From Roseococcus thiosulfatophilus (lineage in GTDB: Bacteria; Pseudomonadota; Alphaproteobacteria; Acetobacterales; Acetobacteraceae): DNA of 64,000 nt. The stretch lies in assembly GCF_017311575.1 (NCBI RefSeq), contig NZ_JAFFQY010000007.1, forward strand, positions 1 to 64,000, given 5' to 3'. Positions 1-8,660 of this stretch are shown here, piece by piece (positions within the stretch are counted from its first letter, which is position 1; each line of letters starts with the position of its first letter). Under the pieces are notes generated by a model. That model was given only the letters and a program-made list of their open reading frames with translations. It was not told the DNA's origin and did no database searches. The position numbers and the translations under genes were made by a program.

Positions 1-350
1 ACATGCGCGCCTGGCTCTTCACCATCCTGCGGAACCGCTTCTTCAACACCGTGGCCGCCCATGGGCGGGCGAATGTCCCGCTCGAGGACGCGCCGGCCGA
101 GGCGCTTGTCACCCCGCCCGCCCATGAATGGGCCTTCCGTCAATCCGAGCTGCGGATCGCGCTGGGCAAGCTGCACCACCTCCAGCGCGAGGCCCTGCTG
201 CTGAGCGTGGGGGCGGAACTCAGCTATGCCGAGATCGGCGAGATCATCGGCTGTCCGGTCGGCACGGTGAAGAGCCGCGTCTACCGCGCGCGACAGGAGC
301 TGGCGGCGTTGCTCGACCATTCCAGCACGCTGGAGCCTGACTCGGTCTGA
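1..350 (+). CDS. ECF-type RNA polymerase sigma factor, 3' part
   Basis: C-terminal 115 residues of an alternative sigma factor whose start lies before the window. The visible protein opens with RAWLFTILRNRFF, the end of sigma region 2, and then has a region 4 helix-turn-helix (LSYAEIGEIIGCPVGTVKSR) that would contact the -35 element. The RAWLFTILRN signature is typical of the EcfG/RpoE2-like ECF group of Alphaproteobacteria, which runs the general stress response, but its partners PhyR and NepR are not in the visible sequence, so the subgroup is an inference. The next gene begins 38 bases downstream on the same strand. Confidence 0.85.
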   Translation, partial: MRAWLFTILRNRFFNTVAAHGRANVPLEDAPAEALVTPPAHEWAFRQSELRIALGKLHHLQREALLLSVGAELSYAEIGEIIGCPVGTVKSRVYRARQELAALLDHSSTLEPDSV

Positions 351-388
351 GGCCGTAACCGCGGCCACCCGCGGCGCGTTGGAGGGCG

Positions 389-1438
389 ATGGACATTCCC
401 GCACAGCCCCTGTCCGCCAGCCTGGACGCGCGCGCCCTGGACGTGGCCGCCGCGCTGCGGGCCGCGCCGCCGCGCGATGCGGCCGCCGCCCTCGATCAGC
501 TCGCGCCGCTCCTGCCGCTCGCACGCGCCGCGCCGCGCGTGCTGTGGCAGGCGCTCGTCACCCTGGGCCATGCGGATCTGAGCGCGGGGCGGCTGTTCGA
601 GGGGCATGTGAACGTGCTCCGCCTGCTGGACGACCATGGCGACGCCGCCCAGCGCGCGCGGGCGGAGGGGGCGGGGCTGCTCGCCATCTGGGGCGCCGAT
701 GACCCCGCATCGCCCGTGCTTCTGGAGGCGGGGCGATTGTCCGGGCGGAAGCTGTTCTGTTCCGGCGCCGCTTCGGTGGGCGCCGCGCTGGTCACGGCGC
801 GCACCCCGGAAGGCCCGGTGCTGGTTTGGGTTGAGCGACCCGCGGCCACGCGCTTCACGGATGGCCCTGCCTGGCCCGTCGGGGGCATGCGCGCCAGCGA
901 AAGCCGCGCCTGCGCGCTGGATGGGCTGGAGGTGCGGCCGGGGGATGTGGTCGGCGGGCTGGGGGACTACCTGGCGCAGCCCGCCTTCTCGGGCGGCATC
1001 TGGCGCATCCTGGCGCTGCAACTGGGCGCGATGCGGCGGCTGGACGAGGCGCTGCGCGCGCACCTTCTGGCGCATGACCGCGCCGGCCACCCGGCGCAGC
1101 GCGCGCGGCTGATGGAGAACGCGCTGGATCTGGAGACGACCCGCCTCTGGACCCTCGCGGCGGCCGAAGCCGTCGAGGCGGGCCAGGACACCGAGGCCGC
1201 CCTGGCGCGGGTGGGGCTGGCCCGGGAAGTGACGACGCGGGCGGCCGAGGGCGTGCTCGCCCGCACGCGTCGCGGCATCGGGCTTCCCGGCAGCGTCATG
1301 GAGGGAACGCCCGGCGGGGCGCCGGTGGAGCGCCTGGCCCGCGACCTCGACAGCTTCCTGCGCCAGCCCGGCCCCGATGCGGCGCTGGACCGCGCGACGG
1401 ACATTCTCTTGGCGCGCGGCGCGAGGGTGCTGGGATGA
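389..1438 (+). CDS. Acyl-CoA dehydrogenase-like protein
   Basis: A 349-residue protein resembling acyl-CoA dehydrogenases: an alanine-rich helical N-terminal third, a central part with short strands (around residues 110-190) and a helical C-terminal part. It is shorter than the usual 380-400 residues and I cannot point to a catalytic glutamate, so the enzyme may be divergent or non-oxidising. GGAGGGCG precedes the ATG. The stop overlaps the start of the NodS-like methyltransferase by four bases, so the two are translationally coupled. As I recall, such proteins occur in small clusters with NodS-like methyltransferases, glycosyltransferases and PIG-L deacetylases; no PIG-L gene is present here. 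Substrate unknown. Confidence 0.6.
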   Translation: MDIPAQPLSASLDARALDVAAALRAAPPRDAAAALDQLAPLLPLARAAPRVLWQALVTLGHADLSAGRLFEGHVNVLRLLDDHGDAAQRARAEGAGLLAIWGADDPASPVLLEAGRLSGRKLFCSGAASVGAALVTARTPEGPVLVWVERPAATRFTDGPAWPVGGMRASESRACALDGLEVRPGDVVGGLGDYLAQPAFSGGIWRILALQLGAMRRLDEALRAHLLAHDRAGHPAQRARLMENALDLETTRLWTLAAAEAVEAGQDTEAALARVGLAREVTTRAAEGVLARTRRGIGLPGSVMEGTPGGAPVERLARDLDSFLRQPGPDAALDRATDILLARGARVLG

Positions 1439-2004
1439 GCCGGCCCTCGGTTCCCGCCAGCTACTTCGACCAGCTCTACCGCGCGCGGTCAGACCCCTGG
1501 GACCTGGCCGGCAGCGACTACGAGGCGCGGAAATACGCGGCCACGCTGGAGGCCCTGCCGCCGCGGCGCTTTGCCCGCGGGCTGGAGGTGGGGTGTTCCA
1601 TCGGCACGCTCTCCGCCCTGCTGGCGCCGCGCTGCGGGGAGTTCCTGGGCATTGACCACGCCGAGGCACCGTTGGCAGAAGCGCGGCGGCGCTGCCCGCA
1701 AGGCGCCTTCCACCGCATGGCCGCGCCCGGCGAATGGCCGCAGGGCCGCTTCGACCTGATCATGCTGTCCGAGGTACTCTACTACCTCGGCTTCGCGGAT
1801 CTTCACGCGCTGGCGCGCCGGTGCGAGGACAGCCTCGCCCCCGGCGGCGTGGTGTTGCTGGTGAACTGGCGCGGCGAGAATGATGGCACCATGTCGGGCG
1901 ATGCGGCGGCGCTGAGCTTCCTGGCCGCGCTGCCGGGGCATTGGCCCTCAAGGAACCTGGCGCTGGAGCCGCGCTACCGGATTGACGTCGCGGAGACTGG
2001 GTAG
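1435..2004 (+). CDS. NodS-like SAM-dependent methyltransferase
   Basis: A 189-residue class I SAM-dependent methyltransferase of the NodS type. The N-terminal segment YFDQLYRARSDPWDLAGSDY is characteristic of this group, and the SAM-binding motif I is LEVGCSIGTLSALLAP at about residues 50-65, followed by the acidic GIDHAE strand and the DLIMLSEVLYYL post-motif. NodS itself N-methylates a deacetylated chitooligosaccharide end, so a small sugar-amine acceptor is possible, but this is inference. The ATG overlaps the stop of the acyl-CoA-dehydrogenase-like gene. It is convergent with the glycosyltransferase at 2055-3125, only 50 bases away. Confidence 0.8.
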   Translation: MSRPSVPASYFDQLYRARSDPWDLAGSDYEARKYAATLEALPPRRFARGLEVGCSIGTLSALLAPRCGEFLGIDHAEAPLAEARRRCPQGAFHRMAAPGEWPQGRFDLIMLSEVLYYLGFADLHALARRCEDSLAPGGVVLLVNWRGENDGTMSGDAAALSFLAALPGHWPSRNLALEPRYRIDVAETG

Positions 2005-2054
2005 GAGGCGATCCGCAACGGCGGAACCTCAGCAACGGTGCCTGACCCGTTCGG

Positions 2055-3125
2055 CTACACCAGGGCGCCGTCCGGCGGCGCCTCGGGCAGGGGTATGCCC
2101 AGGCGGCGCAGGGCGCGTTCGGCGGCCTGCGTCTGCCGCGCCAGCTCGAGGGCCGGCACGGGCACGGGCTGCAGGCGGGGTGCGGCCGCGCGCAGCCAGG
2201 CCCAGCTCTGATCCTCGGACAGCCCGGCGGTGAGCGCCTGGGCCTCCGCCCCCGCAAGGCCAAGCCGCCCCGCCAGGCGCTCGATCTCCGCGCCCTCGCG
2301 CAGGGCGCGGCGCAGGCGGTGGCGTCGCAGCACGTGCGAGACGGGCTCGATCGAGGCATCGCAGAACGGGTCCGCATCGGCCGCGCGGCGGCGAAGCGCA
2401 TCGGCCATGCCACCCGTCGCGCGTCCCTTCAGCCGGGCCGAGACATGCACCACGCAATCGGGCGCGTGGCGGATGCGCGCGCCGATCTCGGCGAGGCGCG
2501 CGAAGAGCAGCCGGTCCTCCGCCAATGGCACGTCGGGCACGCCGCCGCAGCGCCAATAGGCCTCGCGCCCCACCGCGAAGTTCGCGCCGGAATGCCCGGT
2601 GTGGCGGGGCCAGGGGTCCCAGGGCAACGGGTCCAGCACGCTGGCCAGGCGGTCGAGCAACTGCGCGAGCCGCGCTTCCGCCCGCGCGCGCTCCCGCACC
2701 GCGGGCGGCAGGGAACGGGCCGAGGCACGGTCCATGATGGCCCAGCCCGCGATGGCGTCGGACCCCGCGGCATGATGCCGCGCAAGCCCGGCCAGCCAGC
2801 CCGGCGCCGGGGTGGCGTCGGCATCGGTGCCGGCCAGCAGCCCGCCCTCGTCCAGCAGCGCGGCGGCGCGCGCCATGGCGAGGCCCCGCGCGTGCCCGGC
2901 ATGGCGATCGCCCACGGGCAGGGTCACCTCCTCCACATGCAGCGGATAGGGCAGGCGGGGGGCGAGGCGCCGCGCCACGCCCGCCGTGTCATCGGTGCAG
3001 TTGTTGGCCAACACCACCACGGCGAAGGGCGGGGCGTCGCGCTGCGCGGCCAGGGCGGCAAGGCAGCGCGGCAGCAGGCGCGCCTCGTCATGCGCGGGGA
3101 TGGCGACGGCGAGGGTGGGCGTCAC
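2055..3125 (-). CDS. Family 2 glycosyltransferase
   Basis: A GT-A fold glycosyltransferase of family 2, about 356 residues. The N-terminus has the family signature VAIPAHDEARLLPRCL, and GTDADATPAPGW carries the DxD-type metal-binding residues for the nucleotide sugar. A later HSGANFAVGREAYWRCGG segment followed by AEDRLLFARL matches the acceptor side. I chose the GTG at 3125 because it overlaps the ligD stop codon (GGTGAC) and because the fold begins immediately after it; the frame stays open further upstream inside ligD, but that part is shadow sequence. No membrane segment is visible. Acceptor and sugar unknown; it may work with the methyltransferase at 1435-2004, which is convergent. Confidence 0.8.
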   Translation of the reverse strand: MTPTLAVAIPAHDEARLLPRCLAALAAQRDAPPFAVVVLANNCTDDTAGVARRLAPRLPYPLHVEEVTLPVGDRHAGHARGLAMARAAALLDEGGLLAGTDADATPAPGWLAGLARHHAAGSDAIAGWAIMDRASARSLPPAVRERARAEARLAQLLDRLASVLDPLPWDPWPRHTGHSGANFAVGREAYWRCGGVPDVPLAEDRLLFARLAEIGARIRHAPDCVVHVSARLKGRATGGMADALRRRAADADPFCDASIEPVSHVLRRHRLRRALREGAEIERLAGRLGLAGAEAQALTAGLSEDQSWAWLRAAAPRLQPVPVPALELARQTQAAERALRRLGIPLPEAPPDGALV

Positions 3126-5536
3126 CTGGTCAGCTGCCGGATCGCGTCGTTGAGCGGGATGGCGGCGGCCTCGAAGCCGCGCCAGGGGTCCGGGGGCATC
3201 CGCGCCTCGGCCAGGTTCGGAAGGGTCAGCGCGGCGGGGTCCAGCCCCGGCTTCACCGCCGACCACGCGATGGGGTGCGCCACCGGGGCGCCGGCCCGCG
3301 CGCGGGGGGACCAGTTGGCGATGGCCGTCGCCAGCCGGTCGTTCCGCAGGTAGTCGAGGAAGATCTTTCCGGTGCGCGCCTTCTTCGCCAGCGTCACGGT
3401 GTAGCGATCCGGCGCGTCGCGCACCATCAGCGTGCAGAGCAGCCGCGCGAAGGATTTGGCCGCCGCCCAATCCGCCGCCGCACCACGGGCGGGAATGGCC
3501 AGCGGCACGACCAGGTGCAGCCCCTTGCCGCCCGTCACGCGGGGGAAGGCCGCAAGGCCCAGCGCCTTCAGCCGCGCCCGCAATTCCTTGGCGCAGGCGA
3601 TGATGGCGGGCATCTCCACGCCCTCGGCCGGGTCGAGGTCGAAGACCAGTCGGTCCGGGATTTCGGGGCGGGCGGCGGTGGCGCCCCAGGGGTGCAGTTC
3701 CAGCGCCGATATCTGCGCCAGCGCGGCGAGGCCCGCCGCGTCATCCACCGCCATGTAGGGCTTGTCCTGGCCTTCAATATGCACCTCGCGCAGGGCGGGC
3801 GAGGGAGAATTGCCCGCGTGCCGCTGGAAGAAGAGCGGCTTGCCGAGCCCGCCCGGCGCCCGCAGCACCGACAGCGGCCGGCCCGCGACATGGGCCAGGA
3901 TGCGGTCGGCGAAGCGCTCGTAATGCGCGGCCAGCGCCTCCTTCGTCACGTCGGGCGGGCCGGGCCAGAGCACGCGGCCGGGGTTGGAGAGGCGCGCGCT
4001 GGTGCTGCGGCGCGGGGCAGGGGGCTTGGTGGACGGCGCGGCCTCGACCGCCCCGGCCGGCTTGTCCTCGCGCTCGCCGAGGAAGCTGGCGTGGCGCAGG
4101 ATGCCCTCCTCGGTCCAGCCGCCATAGGCGACTTCCACGACCAGTTCGGGGTCCACCCAGGTCACGTCGCTGAGGCGGGCGGGAGCGCCCTGCTCGAAGG
4201 GGGATGACTTGCGGCGCAGCCCTTCCAGCCGCTTCAGCAGGCGGGAGGAGGCGGCGGCGTTGAAACCCGTGCCCACGCGGCCGGCATAGCTGAAGCGGCC
4301 GTCGCGCTGCAGCCCGACCAGCAGCGCGCCCAGGCCGCGGCCCGAAGCCTGGGGGGAGAAACCGCCCACCACGAATTCCTCGCGCCCCCGGCATTTGGAC
4401 TTCACCCAGGACTCGCCCCGGCCCGAGCTGTAAGGCGCGTCCTGCCGCTTGGAGACGATGCCCTCCAGCGCGAGGCGGCAGGCGGAGGCCAGCATCTGCG
4501 CGCCCGGCGCGTCGAAATCGCCCACGAAGCGCCAGGGGTCGCCCTCCGGCAGCCAGTCGCGCAGCGTCGCCTTGCGGGCGCGCAGGGGTTCGCCCCGCAG
4601 GTCGCGGCTTCCGTCATGCAGCAGGTCGAAGGCGTGGTAGAGCAGGGTCGCGCGGCGTTCACCCGCGAGATGCGCCTGCAGGGCGGCGAAGCTCGTCTCG
4701 CCCTTGCGGTCCAGCGCCACCACCTCGCCATCCGCCAAGCCATCGGGCAAAGCGCGGGCGGCGCGGGCCAGCGGGCCGAAGCGGGCGGTCCAGTCGAGGC
4801 CGGTGCGGGTCAGCAGCCGCGCCTTCCCGCCCTCCACACGAAGCTGCACGCGATAGCCGTCGAGCTTGGGTTCGTGCCTCCAGGCCGCCCCGCTCGGCGG
4901 CGTGTCCACCAGGCGGCAGAGCTGGGGTTCCACGAAATCCGGGATGGCGGCGGTGCCGGCCTCGATGGCCGCGAGCGTGCGGCCGGTGGCGATGGAGGTC
5001 TCGGCCTTCAGCACCGCATCGCCCTCGCCCGGGCGGGCCATGCTGTCGCGCTCCTTGATGAGCAGCCAGTTGGGCTGGCGCGGATTCTCGCCGCGGCGGG
5101 GCTTGAGGCGCACCAGCAGGAAGCCGCCGCGCAGCCGCTCGCCCGCCAGCACGAATTTCAGCTCCCCCTTGGCGAGGTTCTCCTCCACCCGTTCAGGGTC
5201 GAGCGGTGCCCAGGCGCCCCGGTCGAAGAGCTGCACCACGCCCGCGCCATAGCCGGGCTTGGGGATGACGCCCTCAAAGTCGGCATAGTCGAGGGGGTGG
5301 TCCTCCACCTCCACCGCCAGGCGCTTGTCGGCGGGGTCGAGAGAGGGGCCGCGCGTGACGGCCCAGGATTTCAGCACGCCGCCCCATTCCAGGCGCAGGT
5401 CGTAGTGCAGGCGACGCGCGGCGTGGCGCTGCACGACGAAGGCGAGGCGGCCCTCCTGGGGTGTGCCCCCCTCCGGCTCGGGCGAGCGGCGGAAGTCGCG
5501 CTTGGCGCGATACCGTTCGAGGGCGGCGCGGGCCAT
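3122..5536 (-). CDS. ligD: ATP-dependent DNA ligase LigD (non-homologous end joining)
   Basis: Multidomain repair enzyme of bacterial non-homologous end joining, 804 residues, close to the usual length. Domain order is 3'-phosphoesterase (about 20-150, with RRLHYDLRLEWGGVLKSWAV and FEGVIPKPGYGAG), ATP-dependent ligase (about 200-480, active-site lysine in EPKLDGYRV at residue 224 and the C-terminal WVKSKCRGREEFVVGGF) and primase-like polymerase (about 515-804, metal-binding DLDP at 633-636 and GGKGLHLVVPL). It processes, fills and seals double-strand breaks held by Ku. The gene starts three bases after the ku stop, so the two are co-transcribed, and its own stop overlaps the start of the downstream glycosyltransferase. 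Confidence 0.96.
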   Translation of the reverse strand: MARAALERYRAKRDFRRSPEPEGGTPQEGRLAFVVQRHAARRLHYDLRLEWGGVLKSWAVTRGPSLDPADKRLAVEVEDHPLDYADFEGVIPKPGYGAGVVQLFDRGAWAPLDPERVEENLAKGELKFVLAGERLRGGFLLVRLKPRRGENPRQPNWLLIKERDSMARPGEGDAVLKAETSIATGRTLAAIEAGTAAIPDFVEPQLCRLVDTPPSGAAWRHEPKLDGYRVQLRVEGGKARLLTRTGLDWTARFGPLARAARALPDGLADGEVVALDRKGETSFAALQAHLAGERRATLLYHAFDLLHDGSRDLRGEPLRARKATLRDWLPEGDPWRFVGDFDAPGAQMLASACRLALEGIVSKRQDAPYSSGRGESWVKSKCRGREEFVVGGFSPQASGRGLGALLVGLQRDGRFSYAGRVGTGFNAAASSRLLKRLEGLRRKSSPFEQGAPARLSDVTWVDPELVVEVAYGGWTEEGILRHASFLGEREDKPAGAVEAAPSTKPPAPRRSTSARLSNPGRVLWPGPPDVTKEALAAHYERFADRILAHVAGRPLSVLRAPGGLGKPLFFQRHAGNSPSPALREVHIEGQDKPYMAVDDAAGLAALAQISALELHPWGATAARPEIPDRLVFDLDPAEGVEMPAIIACAKELRARLKALGLAAFPRVTGGKGLHLVVPLAIPARGAAADWAAAKSFARLLCTLMVRDAPDRYTVTLAKKARTGKIFLDYLRNDRLATAIANWSPRARAGAPVAHPIAWSAVKPGLDPAALTLPNLAEARMPPDPWRGFEAAAIPLNDAIRQLTR

Positions 5537-5539
5537 GGC

Positions 5540-6454
5540 TCAGCCGGCGGCGCGCCGGCGCGGGGCGGGTTTGGGTTTGGCCTTGGCGGCCGGCTTGGAT
5601 TTGGGCTTCGCGGCGGGGGGCTTGGTGGCGGGTTTGGCCTTCGCGGCCGGGCGCGCCTTCGCGCCGCCGCCCTTGCCGCCACCCTGTTCCAGGCTACGCC
5701 GCAGCGCCTCCATCAGGTCAATGACATTGTCCTTGCGCGGCGGGGGCGCGGAGACGCCGCCATCGCCGCCATCCTCCTTGGAGGCGATCAGCGCGCGCAG
5801 CGCCTCCTCATAGCGGTCATTGAAGGCGGCGGGGTCGAAGGGGCCCTGCTGCTGCGCGATGATCTTCTCCGCGATCTCGATCATGGGCGCATTGCGCTTG
5901 GTGGCGGGGATGTCGCCCAGGATCTCCTCCTCGTCGCGCATCTCGTGGACGGCCCGCAGCGTCGTCACCAGCATCCCACGCCCGCGCGGCTCGATCGCCA
6001 CCACGCGTTCGCGCGTGGTCAGCACGAGGCGCGCCAAGGCGACCTTCCCCGCCTCCTCCATCGCGGTGCGGATGACGGAGAAGGCGTCGAGCCCCGCCTT
6101 GCCGTCCGGCACCATGAAGTAGGGGTCGCTCCACCAGATGCGGTCGATCTCCGAGGCATCCACGAAGCGCTCGATCTCGATGGTGCGGGTGCTCTCCAGC
6201 CGGACCGATTTCAGCTCCTCGTCGGTGAGGAGGATGTGGCGGTCCTTCTCGATCTCGTAGCCCTTCACCAGGTCGCGCCGCTCCACCTCGCCCGCCTCGG
6301 GGTCGATGGTCTGCATGCGGATGCGGTTGCCGGTGGCGGGGTTGATGAGGTGGAAATGCACCTCGTTCGCGGCGGTGGTCGCCGGGAAGAGGGAGACGGG
6401 ACAGGCGACGAGGGAAAGCTTCAGATGCCCCCGCCAACTCGGCCGCGACGCCAT
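5540..6454 (-). CDS. ku: Ku protein, DNA double-strand break end binding
   Basis: Bacterial Ku, a homodimeric ring that binds broken DNA ends and recruits LigD. It is 304 residues long. The start was set at 6454 because the family N-terminus (MASRPSWRGHLKLSLVACPV) begins there and AGGAGG lies just upstream, although the frame is open to 6526. The Ku core runs to about residue 245 (HFHLINPATGNRIRM, LEIERFV-type and WWSDPYFMVPDG segments). The last roughly 60 residues are a low-complexity Lys/Pro/Ala tail (AKARPAAKAKPATKPP), the kind of basic extension that helps Ku thread along DNA. Operon with ligD. Confidence 0.96.
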   Translation of the reverse strand: MASRPSWRGHLKLSLVACPVSLFPATTAANEVHFHLINPATGNRIRMQTIDPEAGEVERRDLVKGYEIEKDRHILLTDEELKSVRLESTRTIEIERFVDASEIDRIWWSDPYFMVPDGKAGLDAFSVIRTAMEEAGKVALARLVLTTRERVVAIEPRGRGMLVTTLRAVHEMRDEEEILGDIPATKRNAPMIEIAEKIIAQQQGPFDPAAFNDRYEEALRALIASKEDGGDGGVSAPPPRKDNVIDLMEALRRSLEQGGGKGGGAKARPAAKAKPATKPPAAKPKSKPAAKAKPKPAPRRRAAG

Positions 6455-6503
6455 GGGTGAACCTCCTGCTGCGGGGCTGGAACGCGACGGGGCCCCGGGC
6501 GTT

Positions 6504-6531
6504 GCGCCGTGCCCGTCACGGGGCACGGCGC
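6504..6531 (-). terminator. Long perfect hairpin after the DUF892 gene
   Basis: GCGCCGTGCCC (6504-6514) pairs perfectly with GGGCACGGCGC (6521-6531) around a six-base loop. It lies nine bases beyond the stop of the DUF892 gene and upstream of ku on the same strand. No T tract follows, so it may terminate weakly or protect the DUF892 mRNA 3' end. Confidence 0.5.
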
Positions 6532-6539
6532 CTTCGCCG

Positions 6540-7025
6540 TCAGGCGGCGGCCTTGTTGACTTCCCGCGTGGCGATGCGGTTCAGCAGCGTGTCGGCCTTC
6601 TTCTCCTCCTCCAGCGTCTGGCGGAGAAGCTGGGCCGCCTCCTCATGGCCCGTCATGGCGGCCCAGGCGGCCAATGTGCCGTAGCGGGCCATCTCGTAAT
6701 GCTCGACCGCCTGGCCGCAGGCGATGAGGCCGGCATCGCGCACCTGGCTGGGCTCGGTGACTTCCTCCATCAACTCCTCGGCCTCCTCGATCAGGCCCAG
6801 CATCGCCTGGCAGGTCTGGCCCTGCGCGCGCTTGCCGATGATCTCGAAGACGCGGGTGAGGCGGGCCACCTGCTCCTGGGTTTCCTCGCGGTGGTCGGTG
6901 AAGGCCTGTTTCAAGGTCTCGCTCTGGGCGGCGCGGGCCATCTTGGGCAGCGCCTTCAGCAGCTGGCGCTCGGCGAAATAGACATCCTTCAGGGTGGTCA
7001 GGAACAGCTTGTCCATCGAATACAT
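6540..7025 (-). CDS. DUF892 (YciE/YciF-like) ferritin-like stress protein
   Basis: A 161-residue four-helix-bundle protein of the DUF892 family, related to E. coli YciE and YciF, which are ferritin-like stress proteins with a carboxylate-bridged di-iron site. Candidate metal ligands fall in KDVYFAERQLLKALP, FTDHREETQEQV and AVEHYEMARYG. The start at 7025 (MYSMDKLF) follows GGAGAAACG and matches the family N-terminus; the reading frame continues far upstream only because of base composition. It is transcribed toward ku-ligD with a strong hairpin between them. Regulation by general stress signals is typical of the family; no promoter could be assigned with confidence. Confidence 0.9.
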   Translation of the reverse strand: MYSMDKLFLTTLKDVYFAERQLLKALPKMARAAQSETLKQAFTDHREETQEQVARLTRVFEIIGKRAQGQTCQAMLGLIEEAEELMEEVTEPSQVRDAGLIACGQAVEHYEMARYGTLAAWAAMTGHEEAAQLLRQTLEEEKKADTLLNRIATREVNKAAA

Positions 7026-7178
7026 GGGCGTTTCTCCGTACGGGAAGCGGGCGTGACGCCCGTGTCTGCGGAACCGGTTTCGCCGCGCGGGGTTCATCCA
7101 TGAAGTTTCCGACATCCCGGGCAACCCTTTGGCCGCCTTGTCGTTCCGGTTCGCGTCGGGTGCGGGAGGGATGGCGTG

Positions 7179-7823
7179 ATGGGCATGATGGAAAAGTTGC
7201 CGGCGGGCCGGTTGGCCGCATGGCTGCGCGCGTCCGGCCAGGGTGCCGTGCTGCTGAGCGCGGGGCGCGAGATCGGCCTGGCCGGGGCCGCGGCGCGTGA
7301 TCTCGCGCGCGCGGGCCGGGACGTGCTGCTGCTGCATGCGCCCGCCGACGAGGCGATCGCGCTTTCGGTGGCGCTCGACGTGGAGGCGGAGGGCCGGCGC
7401 TGCGAACTGGTCGCGGGCGCGCTGGACGACATGGAGACCTGTGAGGAAGCCGCCCTGCACGCCGCCTTCCTCGGCCGTGGGCGCATCGCGGCGGTGGTCT
7501 GCGTGGAGGGCGCGGCGCCCGACACGCGCGGCGATGTCGCGGGCTTCGCCACCGTGCTGCGGGCGGCGGTGCCGCTGCTGGCGCCGGATGCGCGCGTGGT
7601 CCATCTCCAGCCGGAATTGCCTCGCGAGGCGGGGCTGGAGGCGCTGTCGGCGCGGCGCCTTCTGCACCGTTCCACGCGGCGCCTGCTGGGCCGGCTGCGG
7701 CGGGAACACGGGTTGCACGGCTTGTGCATGACCGCTGCCGCCGGCTGGGCCTGGGCGGCGGAGAATGGCCGCGCGGGCCTCGACGCGCGGGCCTGGGCGC
7801 CTTCCTCCGGCGTGAGCGCGTAA
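7179..7823 (+). CDS. Degenerate short-chain dehydrogenase-like protein
   Basis: A 214-residue Rossmann-like protein. The segment LLSAGREIGLAGAAARDLAR sits where an SDR has its TGxxxGIG dinucleotide loop, and later strand-helix units (DVLLLHAP, IAAVVCVEG) keep the SDR rhythm. The glycine pattern is damaged, and I see no catalytic YxxxK or its serine. It may be a non-catalytic or redox-sensing relative, or a decaying gene. The ATG at 7179 follows GGGAGGG with good spacing; a GTG three bases earlier is possible. It is divergent from the DUF892 gene, sharing a 150-base upstream region. Confidence 0.5.
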   Translation: MGMMEKLPAGRLAAWLRASGQGAVLLSAGREIGLAGAAARDLARAGRDVLLLHAPADEAIALSVALDVEAEGRRCELVAGALDDMETCEEAALHAAFLGRGRIAAVVCVEGAAPDTRGDVAGFATVLRAAVPLLAPDARVVHLQPELPREAGLEALSARRLLHRSTRRLLGRLRREHGLHGLCMTAAAGWAWAAENGRAGLDARAWAPSSGVSA

Positions 7824-7886
7824 CCAACCCCGGGCCGGGACGTTCTGCCTGGAAGCTGCCTTGTGCAGCGCAAGCAGGAGGACGAC

Positions 7887-8594
7887 ATGACCCAACGGAA
7901 TTTCACGCGGTTGCCGCTGCTCGCCGTCACGCTGACGGGCGGGCTCGCCCTTGGTGGCGCAGCCTTCGCGCAGCAGGCGCCCAACCCCACCGCCCCGCCC
8001 GCCTCGGCCACGCCGGGCGCGCCGCCCGCGGGCACCCAGGCGCCGGCCACCGCGGGGCAGGGCCAGCAGGCCCCTGCGCAGCGCCAGGCGGCGCAGCCCC
8101 CGGCCTCCGGTGAATCCGCCCGACCCGCCCCGGCCGAGCGTGGTGGCGTGGCACCTGGCGGCATGGTGCCGGGCACGCGCGCGGGCGACTATCCCGGCAT
8201 GAGCCCCCGCACGCAGCAGGGCGGCACGCCGCAGGGTGCGGCGGGGCAGGCTCCCGGCGGCGCGGGCACGGGTGCCGGTGGTGCGACGACCGCGCCCGCC
8301 GCCTCGGGCGGACCGGCCGGGCCCAGCCCCGGCAGCCCGACCGCGACCACCGACCAGGGTGCCCCGGTGCCGCGTCAGCCGCAGGGCCAGCCGCCCGTCT
8401 CCTATGGCACGCCGCAAAATCCGGACAACCCGGCGGCTGCCGCGGCGCCCGCGCCCACCGGCGCGCCTGCCGCCCAGCCGCAGGTGAGCCCCGGCGCCGC
8501 GCAGACGCCTGCAACCCCGCCGCAGCAGCCGGACCGGACGCCGACGCCGCAGCAATCCGCGCCGCCCGCTTCCGGCGCCCAGCCGGGCGGCTGA
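7887..8594 (+). CDS. Secreted Pro/Ala/Gln/Gly-rich low-complexity protein
   Basis: A 235-residue protein with a clear Sec signal peptide (LPLLAVTLTGGLALGGAAFA, cleavage before QQAPNP) and a mature part made almost entirely of Pro, Ala, Gln, Gly, Thr and Ser, without a recognisable domain. It is predicted to be disordered and periplasmic or cell-surface. The ATG at 7887 is preceded by CAGGAGGAC; a GTG eight codons earlier would overlap this ribosome-binding site and is unlikely. A strong intrinsic terminator lies 20 bases beyond the stop, so it is probably monocistronic. No function can be assigned. Confidence 0.7.
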   Translation: MTQRNFTRLPLLAVTLTGGLALGGAAFAQQAPNPTAPPASATPGAPPAGTQAPATAGQGQQAPAQRQAAQPPASGESARPAPAERGGVAPGGMVPGTRAGDYPGMSPRTQQGGTPQGAAGQAPGGAGTGAGGATTAPAASGGPAGPSPGSPTATTDQGAPVPRQPQGQPPVSYGTPQNPDNPAAAAAPAPTGAPAAQPQVSPGAAQTPATPPQQPDRTPTPQQSAPPASGAQPGG

Positions 8595-8614
8595 CGCCCT
8601 CTTTTGCATGCATC

Positions 8615-8637
8615 GGGGCGGCGTTTCGCGCCGCCCC
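8615..8637 (+). terminator. Intrinsic terminator
   Basis: GGGGCGGCG (8615-8623), a five-base loop and CGCCGCCCC (8629-8637), followed by TTCTT. It ends the transcript of the low-complexity secreted protein. Confidence 0.8.
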
Positions 8638-8660
8638 TTCTTATGTCTGGAGTATCGCCT

